64,000 nucleotides of DNA from contig CM048750.1 in the NCBI GenBank assembly GCA_026315105.1, positions 398,969,002 to 399,033,001 on the forward strand. The letters are read 5' to 3'. The notes under the pieces were generated by a model. The model was not told the origin of the DNA and did no database searches. It was given only the letters and a program-made list of their open reading frames with translations. Source of the stretch: Locusta migratoria (lineage: Eukaryota > Arthropoda > Insecta > Orthoptera > Acrididae). This document shows, in pieces, positions 32,556-45,330 of this stretch; the stretch's first letter is position 1, and the number at the start of each line of letters is the position of its first letter. The position numbers were made by a program, and so were the translations under genes.

Positions 32556-32983
32556 GCATATAGGGAAGTAAGAATAAGAATTTTGACTTTGTTCAAAAGG
32601 CATTTGCAAGACAATGTTTATCTACTCATATACCTAATGCCCATTATCCCTGAAGCTAGTGCCATAAGAAAACAGTGGTGCAAATAATTTAGGTCACACC
32701 ATGGGAAATGTTTCTAAGAGAATAACACATGGTTGTATTTACTCCATTTTAACTTCTTATCCGACAGGAGTCCACTGTGCTTCATTCCCTGCATGTCCAC
32801 CAACATCTACATTTGGTGCAAAAAGATCATTATTGCTTGTTGGAAACTGTATGACTATGTGAGATGAAAACTTTATCACCTGAACTGTGTATTTTAGGGC
32901 TCAATTTTGCCCTTTGAGTACTTTGCTTGCACCACCAGCAAATTTTACAGTGTTTTACTTACCCTAGGAAATTCTTGGAAGGT

Positions 32984-33722
32984 TGTTATTATTGTGGTCT
33001 TTAGTCTGAAGACTGGTTTGATGCAGCTCTCCACCCTACCCTATTCTGATCAATTTTTTTTCATCTCCTCATAAGAACAACCACTCACGTCTATTTGAAA
33101 ATGTGTACTGTATTCGTCTCTTGTTCTCCCTCAGCAGTTTTTACTACACACACTTCCCTCCAATTCTAAATTCATGATTCCTTTGTGTCTAAGAATGTGC
33201 CCTACCAGTCAAGTCCTCCTTTTAGTCAAGATATGCCAGAAATTCCTTTTCCCCCTAATTCTGTTCACTATTCCTCATTAGTTGGATGATCTACCCACCT
33301 AATCTTCAGCGTTCTTTTGTACCACCACATTTCCTCTTACTGTCTGAACTATTTACTGGCCATGTTTTACTACTATACAAGGCAACACTCCACACAAATG
33401 CCTTCAGAAAATCCTTCTTAACATTTAAATTAATATTCGCTGTTAACAAATTTCAATTTTTAGAAACACTTTTCTTCCCATTATCATTCTGAATTTGATA
33501 TCCTCTGTACTGCAACCATTGTATGTTATTTTAATACCCAAATAACAAAACTCATCTACCACCTTTATTGTTTTCCTGTCTAATCTGAGCCCTTCACCAT
33601 TTTTAACTACATTCCATTACCCTTGTTTTGTTCATGTTCATCTTATATGCTCCTTTCAAGGCACTGTCCATTCCATTCAATTGCTCTTTCAGGTCCTTTG
33701 CTGTTGCTGACAAAATTACAAT
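32984..33722 (-). mobile_element. RTE-type LINE 3' fragment, minus strand
   Basis: Its left end is the reverse complement of the family 3' signature ('gtctgaagactggtttgatg'). It continues through the conserved reverse complement of the C-terminal region ('gatctacccacctaatcttc') to a 5' truncation at 33722. A 9-bp duplication 'ttggaaggt' flanks it (32975-32983 and 33723-33731). Same family as 1-945 and 38862-40482. Confidence 0.82.
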
Positions 33723-33731
33723 TTGGAAGGT

Positions 33732-34162
33732 AATTTGTGTAATTTAGAAACAACAGTGGGGTCCACTACCAATTCCTGTGGCTCCGCACATGTTAAGTTT
33801 CCCATTCTGAGATTATTGTCACATCTAAGATATTGTATGCTAATGAGTCCTTCTGCTTTGTGTTATTGAGCTATATTTGATCCTTGCAAGATGGATACTG
33901 TAGGGGTTATTGTACCAACAAGCTTTTTGGCGTGTTCTTGAAACAGAGTAAACGGTAGTTTAATACTTATCACTTAATTTGTGTGTAAAATTAATTGCAG
34001 GCTTTGAACGAATAAGGAGGCAAGGAATTTTCTCATCGACTCAAGAGGATAAGAAGTATTTACAAGGAGCAAATAAACATATATCAAAATCATGAAAAAC
34101 AAAGAATAAACATACACATAGAAAATGTATAAAAGCATAAAAACACAGTGCCCCTAGCGGCC
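33732..34162. other. intronic DNA, nothing recognised
   Basis: No family motif or terminal repeat is supported. Confidence 0.35.
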
Positions 34163-34510
34163 AAGCACGAAACTATGAAACCTGTTTCACTTGCCACTGC
34201 TCTATTATATTGCGGCACACTGAAATACTCAATTTCGTGGCTGTCATTCAGATCGCCACGTCAACCCCCTGGTTGAAAGCGGTGCAATGGAAAGCACACC
34301 CGACAGCCAGAATGTGTCATCCGCATTAGAGAAGGAACTGCATCGGGAGGCGAACACTGTGTTGCATTGGGTGGTTGTTGTGATGTACAAATACATAGAA
34401 AAGCACGGAACTACGAAACCCATTTCACTTGCTACTGCACTATTATATCGCAGCACACTGAAACACTGAATTTTGCTGTACTGTGTGGTGGCTGTCATTC
34501 AGATCGCTAC
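34163..34510 (+). repeat. direct repeat pair, 238-bp spacing
   Basis: The segment 34163-34259 recurs at 34401-34510 with most bases conserved. Landmarks are 'aagcacg', 'gtttcacttgc', 'actgaaa' and 'ggctgtcattcagatcgc'. The second copy has an added 'ctgtactgtgtgg'. The spacer contains a 141-bp non-repeated piece. It may be a two-unit tandem repeat or terminal repeats of a small element. Confidence 0.7.
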
Positions 34511-35405
34511 AATACTATTAATGCCAAAACACTCTAGGCCACTAGTTAGAATTTTGTAACACACCCAATCCACGTTTTGACAGGATGACAAGACAAACCA
34601 GTAGAATGAACTATTTGATATCAGGAAAATCTGTAGTTATTTTCTGTGACACTACTTGTATATCTCCTCCATCAGTGACTCAGAAGGAGACTTTAAAACA
34701 GACTTTCCTAAAGACAGCATTAAACATTCTTGTGTTTTGGTACTGGAAAAGCATTCTGGATAAACATTGAATAACTACACCAATAGGGCTCAAATCTTTG
34801 TCTGTTGATATGGAAATGATCTGTTCTATCCCAACATTTCTTTTAGATACTGCATTGTTGATGTTCTGCCATAGAGGTAGGAGTAGGAGAATGCTCTCCA
34901 TTTAGATAGTTTTTGATGTGTACATTTCTTTGAGATTACCATCAGTACAGGGTCCTATGTAATATTCCACTTCTTAGGGAATGGTGTTCAGTGTTAAGTC
35001 TCCCTGCCAATCCTGTAACAGCAATACAACAGTTGTCCCTCAAAATACAGAGGTTGCACATATGGAAAGAATACAGTAGTTTTAGATTTTGTACCAATGA
35101 GTGTATTGATGTTGCTTTCTACTTTTTCTTTGTTTTTAATCTATGCATTTTGAAAAGTAACTCTTAAGTTTTTGTTATTAAAAAAGACTGACTGATGTTT
35201 TGCTGTCCTATATTTCACCCAAAGCTATAATGTTTTCCATCCCGAAGAGATCCTATGACAAGGTCACATGCACTGTATATCTCAGTGACGTAGTTAAGGT
35301 TCTTGGAAAAACAAGATCCTGCTCCTGAGTATGTCCTAAAATTCTGTTTATGAAATTGATGTTCTCTGTGTAGTTTCATGCAATTTTTAGTTGGTATTGT
35401 GATGC
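34511..35405. other. AT-rich intron DNA, nothing recognised
   Basis: Open frames of about 60-73 residues overlap on both strands without motifs. Confidence 0.35.
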
Positions 35406-35415
35406 TTCGTTAGTA

Positions 35416-36829
35416 TAGGCGCCGACCACAGGTATGTTCGGTCGCTCAAGCATACCACAAAATTTGAATGGGTATGCCGGCATAACCCACTGAAAATTTT
35501 GGTATCATTTTTTCTTTATATTATATTTCTTGACTGTAATTAAAATCGACTCTCTCATCCCCCTGACGGCCGGCTGGCTTTTGTAAGACAACGCTCTAAA
35601 TAGATTATTTTAAACAGGTAATTGAATTCGTAGGCATTAAAATCCACGTTCACATGTGAGTGAAGTGACCATTTTCTAAATAGTCCGAATGTTAATGGAA
35701 TTCCAATTGTTAAGTCAATATTGTAAACTAAAGGCGGCAACCTTTAATTGTATTAAATAACTAGAAATGAAGTGGGTTTGGTACAATACATTGAAAATGT
35801 TTACACTACGAATTTAATTCCCGGTATCTTTTGAGATAACCTTTCGACAACCACATATGTTACCAGTGAGCCGACATACTTGCTGCAAAGACTGCCCTAT
35901 CCCTTCTAGCTAAAACATTCTGTAAACAGACAGTCCTCAAAACTACTTGCGAAGGTTTTTGTGTTTTAATTGGCAGCTCTACAAAATTCTCCAAACTCAA
36001 CAGCTAGTAATGAATTTGTAGTTTCAGGCTTCAACAATTTGTCAACAACTGAACTTAGTAATCGGCCTTTAGTTTCTGCTCTTTTTGACCTGTGTCACCT
36101 GTGCAAGGAATTACGTCTTAATCCTTTCCCTCCCCTCATCTATATCTGTCCGTCTAGCCACGATCATTTGTTCAAAGATTGTAAATAACATTGCAGGGCT
36201 GCCAATAATTCATTGTGACTACATTTTTTACCGTTACCTTGAGGAAACAAAAAGCATTAGGCTACAATGCATTGTCAAAATATATATCGTTGCTTGATGT
36301 TTAAGTTGGAGTAAATGCAACAATACTTTCAAATAATTGAATTAAAGTAAAGGAAACAAAATAATTTAAAAACTTTATTACTAAATAATTGTCCAATGTC
36401 TAAATTCGTAGTCAACAGTTTGAAAATGTTATTAGATACGATAAAGAAAACATATCCTGCACACTGCCATCTGTAGTCATCCCAAATTTCCATCCAAAAA
36501 CTAAAAATAATCAAAAATTCTGGCAAAGATACATTGATACAATCATTATTTATAGATATATGCAAAGAAATATTTTGTTCATAAATCAATAAAATTTGGG
36601 GTTAAAAGGGTTAATGTCTTGTGTGTGAAAATCGTTAAAATGGACAAGTATATAGTGAAATACAAAAGGACTTCAACTTATAATCGTTATGGTGACGGTG
36701 ATATGGAATCGATAGCGTGTATGTTTTGTGTAAATTTTTGGCTTTGTTTTGTATTTATTTATTTTTCTTTGGAAACACCTGGGAACGCCACTGTGCATAC
36801 CCCAAGATTTTCAAAAGGTGGCGCCTATT
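35416..36829. mobile_element. terminal-inverted-repeat element, 1.4 kb, unclassified
   Basis: The left end 'taggcgccgacc' and right end read inward 'taggcgccacc' are inverted, and both are followed by a 'ggtatg' module (near 35432 and 36803). The perfect 10-mer 'ttcgttagta' flanks it (35406-35415 and 36830-36839). The duplication length (8 to 10 bp, depending on the true terminus) suits a hAT- or Mutator-type DNA transposon. No transposase was recognised, so it is probably non-autonomous. Confidence 0.65.
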
Positions 36830-36941
36830 TTCGTTAGTAATAATTATAGATGATTCATGTGACTGACGTGACATTGGTAATACATATATAGTAAACATAG
36901 CCATCGTGTACTTATTGTTGATGTCTGAAGTGTTTTTCATG

Positions 36942-37166
36942 CGGGCCCGGCTAGCGCCAATCAGGAGTCGCGGTAACAATTACGAGGATAATTAATTTAC
37001 TTAGCGGACAAAGGTAAATCAAAAACCGGTCAACCATAGAACAGGAACAGCATTAATTAATTACTTTATGGCTAACACAAAAGATTATTCCCCTCGTTAT
37101 ATGTTAATGGGTTTTCAAAAAGCTTACGTACATGCAACGCCACCTAGTGAGCGCTAGCCGGACCCG
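36942..37166. repeat. inverted repeat pair, GC-rich arms
   Basis: 'cgggcccggctagcgc' (36942-36957) pairs with 'gcgctagccggacccg' (37151-37166), 15 of 16 positions complementary. The interior has no coding pattern. It may be a small MITE. Confidence 0.55.
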
Positions 37167-38114
37167 TTTGAAATACAGTTCTAACATTGTTGATTCCGAC
37201 TTTTTGACATGCTAATTGTCCTCCAAAAAGATGTAAGTATAATTTTGTAATACGGTACGCGACTTTTGCGAAAAGGCGATTATCTAAAAATCCCTTATAA
37301 ATGGAAAATCAATTACGATCATACAAACACCATACTGAAATCATCAAATAAACTTTGAAATTGACGCCAGATTTACTCATCATGAAACACGCAATCTTAT
37401 TGGCCGGCATACTGTAACTCTACTCCTGATTGGCTGATTTGCCATTCCTAACCTAGCGAGAGCGACGGTTAGCCGCTGCCGCATAAACGGCACTTTAACC
37501 CACATCATGTATGGTCTGGTGGAATTTCTTTTTGTCAGATGGCGCTGTAATAGTAAGAAATACTTGTCATACTGGTGAAGAAATGTACTAAACAGGAAAT
37601 ACAAAAAATGAAAACTATATTCATGATACTTCAGAACGCTACCAAATGATCCCCAAAGTAGTCCCTCCCCCGCAGTGGACAGGGCAATCTTCCAAAGTGA
37701 TACCTTAGTCCAGATTGCCCTTGTCTGAATACCAGTTATGAATTGCCAACAAAACATTTAATTGAACTAGCCGGGAATAAATGTATATCTGGTATCATTT
37801 GGTTGGGTGCTGAAGCATCATCAATATGATTAACCTTTTTCTTTCCTGAGTGGTACATTTCTTCATCAGTATGGCAAATAATTCTTACAATTACGGTGCA
37901 ACATGTTGCCAATTGAAAGAAAAAAATTCAACCAAACTACACATGATTTGGTCTGTAGAATCTGAATCTGCAATTAACAATGGGAGTTTCCATTTAAAAT
38001 TTTACACTATCCACCCACACCGCTCTCAAATGTTGGAGACACTTCAAGTTTAGTATCATTTCCTAAGCCTCTGCCGGCTGTTCATAATGGTGAAAACTGT
38101 TGTTGAATATATAC

Positions 38115-38174
<60 letters not shown>

Positions 38175-38624
38175 AGTTATTTGGTTTGTCAACTTAAAAT
38201 GTACACCCTGTACTATACATTGTGCCAGTGTCGAATCTGGGGCAAGGGAAGGAGGTCTATGGGGCTGCAGATCCCCCAAAACCATGAGGAAAACCTTATA
38301 ATATGAGCTGATTGTTTTTAGATCAGTGTAAGATGCAATGCCACAATTTTTACGAGCTCTGCCCCATCCCCTCCCCCCCCCCCCCCCCACTCCCATCCTC
38401 CCCAACACAGATCATGGCTTCGCCACTCCTTGGTGTATATTACAACGTGACACGGTTCAACTTGGACGACATGTTTTTTCTAAAATATGTAACTAGTTTC
38501 TTTACGGTATAGTTGTTTGCTAACCCGTTTGAGCAAAATTAAGTTTTGTGAAAACCTGGAAAATAATTATTTTTAACCTGGAAAACCTGGAAAAAACCTT
38601 GAATTTGAAAATGAAGATTTGGTG
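37167..38624. other. intronic DNA with simple repeats
   Basis: This contains a TC microsatellite at 38119-38170, a run of 16 C at 38373-38388 and a short 'acctggaaaa' repetition at about 38550-38600. Nothing else is recognised. Confidence 0.4.
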
Positions 38625-41240
38625 GCCACCCTGACAGTGGTAGAGCCTTTGACAGCACGTAGCATTGAAGGGTCAGGATCACTTTTAGGTGGTGGATAGC
38701 TTTTCTTTCTGAGGCTGTGAGGTTGGGGGCCAGGTTAGTGGTTAGGAAATTCTGAAAAGTTAAAGAGGGGGTGTTTTGGGGGCAATACTAGTGAATATTG
38801 ACTGGATGGAGGAGTGAACTGGGTCAGGCAGGTTCAATTTTGTTATTGGTATGGGTCTGGAAAAGAAAAGTAGCTGTATGAATACCAAGAACTCAGACGG
38901 AAAACCAGCACTAATCAAAGAGGGGAAAGCTGAAATGTAGACGGAACTGTACAAAGGAAATAAATTTCAAGGTAGTATTCTAGAAATGGAAGATGAAGTG
39001 GAGGAATAGGAGATATGATACTGTGAGAACAATTTGACAGACCGCTGAAAGATTTGGGTCGAATCAGGAGGCCCCTGCAATAGATGATATTCCGTCTGAA
39101 CTACTGATATCGTTAGGATACCCAGTCATGAAGAAATTGTTACACCTGGTGTGCAAGATGTGTGACACTGGGGAAATACCCTCTGACTTCAAGAAGAATT
39201 CCAATTCCAAAGAAAGCAAATGCAGTCAAATATGAAAATTACAGAACTATCAGTTTAATAATACTAACACGAATTATTTACAGATGAATGGAAAAACTTG
39301 TGGAATCCAACCTTGGGGAAGATCAGTTTGGATTTAGCAGAACGGGAGGCAATATTCACATTACGACTTATCTTAGAAGATAGGTGAAGGAAAGGCAAAC
39401 CTACATTTCTAGCATTTGTAGATTTGGAGAAAGCTTTTGACAATGTCGACTGGAATGAACTCTTTCAAATTCTGAAGGTAACAGAGTAAAATATAGGGAG
39501 TGAAGATTTATATTCAACTTACACAAAAACCAGACAGGGGTTATTAGAGTCAAAGGGCATGAAAGGGATGCAGAGGTTGGGAAGGGAGTAGACAGGGTTG
39601 TAGCCTTTCCCTGATATTGTTCAATCTGCACATTGAGCAAGTACTGAAGGAATGCAAGGAGAAATATGTAGAGGGAATAAAAGTACAGGTAGAAGAAATA
39701 AAAACTTTGCAGTTTGCCAATGACATAGTAATTCTGTTATAGACAGCAAAGGATCTGGAAGAGCAATTGCATGGAATGGACAATGTCTTGAAAAGAGGAT
39801 ATAAGATGAACATCCATAAGACTAAAACAATGATAATGGATTCTAGTGTCAGAAAGTCAGGTGATGCTGCAGGAATTAGATTAGGTCAGGAGAAAATAAA
39901 AGTAGTAGATGAGTTTGTTATTTGCTTAGCAAGATGACTTCTGATGGCCGAAGTAAAGAAGATATAAAATGTAGAATGGCTATGGGAAGGAAAGCATTTC
40001 TGAAGAAGTGAAATTTGTTGACATCCAATATTAATGTAATTGTTAGGAAGTCCTTTCTGAAAACATTTGTCTGGAGTGTAGCATTGTATGAGAGTGAAAC
40101 GCGGACAATAAGGAGTTCAGACAAAAAGATGATAGAAGATTTGAAATGTGGTGCTACAGACGAATAATGAAAATTAGATGGGTATATCACGTAACTAATG
40201 TGGAGAAGTTTAACCGAATTAGGGAGAAAAGGTGTTTCTAGCATATCCTGACTAAGAGAAGGGATACATTGGTGGGACACATTCTGAGACGTCATGGAAT
40301 CGTCAACTTAGCATTAGAAAGAATTGTGTGGGGTAAAAATCATAGAGGGATGAATACAGTAAGCAGATTCAAAAAGACGTAGTTTGCCCAACTTATTCTC
40401 AGATGAAGAGACTTGCACAGGACAGGGTAGCGTGGAGAGTTGCATCAAACCAGTCTGCGGACTGAAGAACACAACACAACAGTGGGTCTGGATGGTGAGA
40501 TTGGTAGTGAAATGGTGTTTCCATTATATGGATCAAGAGAAGAAGAGAAGGTCCATACCAAGTCCGGCATGGTTAAATTTGGGAGTGGGGCAAAAGGTAA
40601 GGCTTTTGGAAAGAACTGACATTTCTGTGTGACTGAGGCTTTTGGAGGAGAGGTTCATGACTGTGTGTCTCGTCTGTTTAGGGTGTGAATTTAGTGTGGT
40701 TGTGTGAGGGAGTTTATGAGGATGTGATGAATGTAAAAGGTCTGCTAGTCAAGGTTTGTCAGCTATGAGGGGCTGTGGAGTATGTTTGGAGGCTCTTGTT
40801 GAGGGGATGGATAAAGGTAACTCTAGACCGGAGTAGGAGGTGAAAAGGTTAGTGAGTTTTTTGAGGTGGCATTGTGAATGCTGCTCTAATACTGGAGGGC
40901 AAGGGTATTGGTCTGGCAGATAGGATGTATGTATTTGGGCTTGCAGAGCAAGAGATTTTTTCGATGGAGGTGAGGTGCTGCAAGAATGTTTGGGACTGGT
41001 TTTTATGGTTTTTTAGGATTAGGTTGGTGAGTGCTATGGACTGACAGAATATTAACAGGTGGAGGTCACTGAGGAGGGAGGGATGACGGCCAGAAATGGG
41101 TAATTTAATGGTTAAGCCATTTTGAGGGGGGCAGGGGGGTACCATGAGCAATGGAGGAATAGGATGTGGAACTGTGTTAGGGATAGTGAAACTTTTTTTG
41201 TATTGGAACAGATAGAAGGGGCAAGGATCCATGCTGGAGT
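38625..41240 (-). mobile_element. Penelope-like element 5' half, split by an RTE LINE
   Basis: On the minus strand, a proline-rich N-terminal region (about 41240-40700) leads into NLSSKSLSHTEMSVLSKSL and FCPTPKFNHAG (about 40655-40560), the conserved entry to Penelope RTs. After the inserted RTE element the minus strand resumes with FLTTNLAPNLTASERKAI (about 38745), then LKSDPDPSM and VKGSTTVRVA (ending near 38630). The latter corresponds to the conserved PADKGSTTVV block. The rest of the RT is missing, so this copy is 3'-truncated or deleted as well as interrupted. Confidence 0.72.
38862..40482 (+). mobile_element. RTE-type LINE relic inside the Penelope element
   Basis: This is bounded by the 10-bp duplication 'tgggtctgga' (38852-38861 and 40483-40492). 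The broken translation shows KLLHLVCKMCDTGEIPSDF, GEDQFGFSRTG, FLAFVDLEKAFDNVDWN (RT motif A), then VIRVKG-like and LQFANDIVIL (motif C, normally YADD, here FAND). The 3' end is 'gcatcaaaccagtctgcgg' and 'aagaacacaacacaac'. It carries many stops and frameshifts. Confidence 0.85.
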
Positions 41241-42890
41241 ATTAAAAACAAATAAAATTCATGCTAAATTGTGCTGAGAAATTCAAGATCACAAATAAGC
41301 CTTTATGTGAGCATAGAGGTAAGGAAATAAAATGACAAGACTGCAAAAATCACGTGAGAAAAGTGTTAAAAACATGTAGAAACGTGTGAAAATCCCGTGA
41401 GAAAGCGTGAAGAACTGGTGGGCTTTGTATGGGTTTTCCACGCATTTCAGCCAGATTTTCATGCTTTCTCGTGGGATTTCACAAGTTCCTACATATTTTT
41501 GAATCCTTCATGGAATTTTCATGTTTTAAATAGGTCATAGACAGTAGCAATTACCTGTCTTTCTCTATTGTAATGTTGGGTTTAAGGGCATTTTGAAGCT
41601 GTATACTCCAAACTAACTGTGCTATAGCATGTGCCACAGTTTAAAAATCTTCTGATGTATACTTATGTCTTCAGTGCCTGAGCCTTTTAACAGTGTTAGC
41701 ATCTTTAACATAAGTCTCAACACAGATGCTAACATTGTTAAAGGCTCACCCTTATTATAACATATGTACATTCAGAAGGGTTTTAAAGTTTGACATATGC
41801 TAAGGCACAGTTATTTCACAGTATGCAACTTGAAACTGCCCTTAATGCTGACACTGCAAAAGGGGAAATGAATAATTTTTACAGTTAGTACTTTCTACAG
41901 TGACCTTTGGATAATTAAATGAGGTGATGTAAGCTCTTATCATCAAAAGACAATCAAACTATGGCTGATCAGAGAGACAACTGTGGTTAGTACGCGTAGA
42001 GTCAAATTGTGTTTTGATCCCTCCACCCTTGTGAAACTAATATAAGTTCATTTTTAATTAAACAGACAAAATAATGTGTAATATTCTGCAAATTTTGTTT
42101 TTACCATCAGGTTTTCAGCTGTTATGCCATCTTCAGGTAAACACAGCTGAAAACTGATAAATTTTCAGTATGAATAAAATATTCTGTCAAGAACCAACAA
42201 AACAGTCAGTGATTTTAATGAAAGTTCCTCACATGGCACAGTCCTGGGTACACTGTTCATGATGTTACAGTAACTAAAACAGAGAAAATTGTTCAAATAT
42301 TTTTGTAATTCAAACCCGATGTGGAGGAATAACAGATAATTAATACATTGTACATTACTGTAAATCAAAGTCTTGTTTTATCAGCTCATTTTTATTTTTT
42401 GTTTAGAATAATCTCACAGAGGTTTCACATTTTCTTCAATTTCAGTGATTGATAAGCAGATTTCTCAGTTTTCTTAAGAACATACATCTCCATTTGCTTT
42501 TAAAGGCTGAGTCACCATGCTTTTGCATTTGGTTGGATGTTCTCAACAACCTTACTATTAAACAAAGCAATTACATTTTGTTCAATTTTGTAAAGTCTCA
42601 CTCATTGACAAGGAAGTATGTAATGTGAACAACATTTGTTTAACATGTGCCTCACTGTTTACAAAATGAGTGATACAAGCAACACTAAAAGTTCACTTGG
42701 TTAGTAATTCATACCTGATGGCAATAACATTGATACTTTAGAATTTCATTGTGAGTGGATGGCTCAGTTTTTGGCAATGCTTATTCCAAATTTTTATGTT
42801 AAGAAAGTTTTTGAAGTTAGAAAGCAATGAAACACTTCAGAACTTCATGATAATGTGATTATGTACCTGCACTTTTATCATTCTTAGGAG
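41241..42890. other. AT-rich intron DNA, nothing recognised
   Basis: Open frames are short. A local near-palindrome lies around 41670-41760, where 'ccttttaacagtgttagcat' and 'atgctaacattgttaaagg' face each other. No family was assigned. Confidence 0.4.
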
Positions 42891-42895
42891 TAAAC

Positions 42896-43160
42896 TGTCA
42901 TAATGTGAGACACAAAAAACAGTAGGAAGACAGCAAATCCAATATATTGAAAATACGAAGGCAATACATCAACTAACAGAGTCAACCACTCACACATATA
43001 ACTAGAGCCACTGTTCTATCTGGGAATTTCCTGTAGACAGCATGGTATATGCTGTGTCATGTGCAGAACTTCCATATGCTGCCTCTGATGGATGGACTAT
43101 AGTCTACTCACTGAGGAGAGGCAATCTACTGATGTGGGCATTCAAGGACAGTTGAAACAT
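42896..43160 (-). repeat. Gypsy LTR (3' LTR), extent approximate
   Basis: Homologous, at roughly 70% by eye, to 54148-54420: shared blocks are 'tcataatgtgagacacaaa', 'tacatcaactaacagag' and 'cctgtagacag'. It begins with TG in plus orientation, which is the CA terminus of the LTR on the element strand. The other end was not fixed. Confidence 0.55.
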
Positions 43161-43849
43161 TCATGGCCCCTATGGTGGGTAATACAGGTCCAGGAGCTTC
43201 CACAGTGAACCAGGAGAATGTGGACACATGTGGCAGCTGCTCACCCACTCTGGACCATAGGGGATGACTGGTAATTAGTGACACCAGTTGCATTTTGACA
43301 AAGAGTTCCTCCATGTCATAGAACTGTAGTGTGGATGTGAGATGCATAGTCAGGGGCATCAGAGAAACTGCTGGGAGGTCCATAGGTGTTGGTCCGATCA
43401 GTAACAGGGGTGATAGTAGCAGGTGCTTGGGTGACCAACTCTGATGATAGGTGGAAATGGTGCCATCCACCAAGTGGGCGGGTCCATGTCTACAGTAGCA
43501 GGGTCCTGTGGAGCTGAAAACATTCTGAGGGAAGAGATGTAGGCAACAGCTTTTGTAGCAGTTGGTGATGTTTCCAAAGTCTCTGCCATGATGGGAAGGT
43601 GTAGCTGATCATGCTAGTGCACCACTAGTCCATTGTCGATGTGTGCCATACAAAGGTGCCGGCTGCAAAAGCTTTAGACTGTTAGTGGACTCCACTTCAG
43701 TCAGTTACTAAGCTCCAAAAATTCCAATGCTCAGACCTAGAAGCTACGAGTGATCTGCAGTGAAGGAGGCCCCATTGAATGATGATGCAACAGCACGACC
43801 AGGAGCAGAATGGATGATGATCGTGCAGAATCTCAACTGTGAGCCGATC

Positions 43850-44260
43850 CTCCATCAATTCAAGTCTTTATACCGGATGATCCATGATGCGTGAAGTTTA
43901 TAACATACTTTTTCATCTGATCTTTGAAGGTACTGATGATGTGTCCTGCTCCCAATGTTAGGTTGGGGGTGGAAAGGTGGCGCAGTGTTGTGACATATGT
44001 CTTGACAGGTACAGAAAGAGTGAACATTTTGAGAATCAAGTTCTGGGCATTTATCAATCAAAAGCATGAAGGGTGTCCTGCAAAATGAAATTAGAAATCG
44101 TCCTGCAAAATGGACATGGTCACATTCCTATCGATTCTGTGGTGCATGCCATAGAGAGTGTTGCATGTAGCTCTTTGCATTGCTGAGCACACAAAGCTGT
44201 TGGGAAGTACACTAAGGATGGGCTGCGACAAGGTGCTGTCAACTAAAGTACATGTGTTCA
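43850..44260 (-). pseudogene. Gypsy integrase fragment
   Basis: The minus-strand translation in several frames shows WHAPQNR and VHFAGRF, resembling the start of the integrase catalytic core, then LIDKCPEL and a later STFKDQMKKY block. The catalytic triad is not intact, and stops are present. The call depends on order and context with the RNase H fragment. Confidence 0.45.
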
Positions 44261-44779
44261 TGTCTAACAGGACAACACCATCAAAAACTGAGGGACAGTG
44301 GTGAATGGCAAATACATACTATTTGGCCACAATAACTTGACGAATTTATTGGTGCTGCCACAAGAGTCAGAAGTCTGCACTAGCTGAAAGATATTTATTT
44401 ATTTACAAGTGCTACCAACATTTCAATGCTCCTTGCTGCCAAGTATTGCTATACACATTATTAGGGTAATGATTCCTGCACTGCTGCAAGCAGCCAATAT
44501 TGCCTTCCCCCTCAGCTCTCCACTCCCCATGGCAGCACTAATGTGTGTTCAACAAATGCCTCCTGCAGCTCTCAGCAGTTATCGTGGCCAAACAGTATGC
44601 AGATGATCAGAAACATCATCCAGAGGTTTGTCCACCAGCCAGTTTGAGTGTGGTAAACAAGTTTATGCAGTACTGGATCAACAATAACAGCACTGTGTTG
44701 TAGGACCCTTTGATGAAAAACCCTTCCTTGATTTGGTGCACCCCATTATCCAGATGAAATCAGAGTAGTTCGCCATAAT

Positions 44780-45330
44780 CAAACAGAGGATCTAGCCCCA
44801 TTATAAGCAACATCTGTATGTTGCATTGCAGGCCTGAAATACACTTCATAGTTATGATAAGATAAAAAAAAATGCCCAGTAGTGTGGGCAATGTGCTGCT
44901 TTGTTAGGAAACGATATAGAAGAATTGAAAAAAAGTTGCCAAAGATTTGTGGTCAGCAGTAAAATGGAACTTAGGACTGTACAAAAACAAGTTGCATATC
45001 TTTTAAGGATAACAAGTACTATTAACACAGAAATATTGTTACTGCACTGAGTTACATGTTTTTTATACAGATACAATTGGATACTTGGAACCATCTTCAT
45101 ACCAAAGTGGGACAATGCTTCTGAGTTTGTGCTGAGATGCTTGTGGCCAGGGCTAGGAGCTGACAAAAATGGAAAGAAGCCATACAGGAAGATGAATTAC
45201 AATTTTGTTTCCATGAGAGTAAATGCATGGTCACAGGTCACGTCAGTGTCCACTTAAAAAGAATATAATTGTGAAGCTGTTTATGAAGGAGGCAGTAGGT
45301 GATTTTTCCTGAAAAAGATCTCTAACATTG
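44780..45330 (-). pseudogene. Gypsy RT thumb/RNase H fragment
   Basis: Broken minus-strand frames show ASFHFCQLLALATSISAQ (where LATDAS is expected, so the RNase H Asp is lost), YEDGSKYPIVSV, then FHFTADHKSLATFF (the TDHKPL block) and NYEVYFRPAMQHTDVAYNGA (the YRP...H.NADALS end). The order is right for Gypsy pol. Confidence 0.6.

Noticed and set aside
38082..38408. Minus-strand frame rich in RERERE and glycine
   Set aside because: It is a translation of the TC microsatellite and C tract.
41670..41760. Near-palindrome 'cagtgttagcat' facing 'atgctaacattg'
   Set aside because: A local inverted repeat with no flanking duplication or second copy; too short to call an element.
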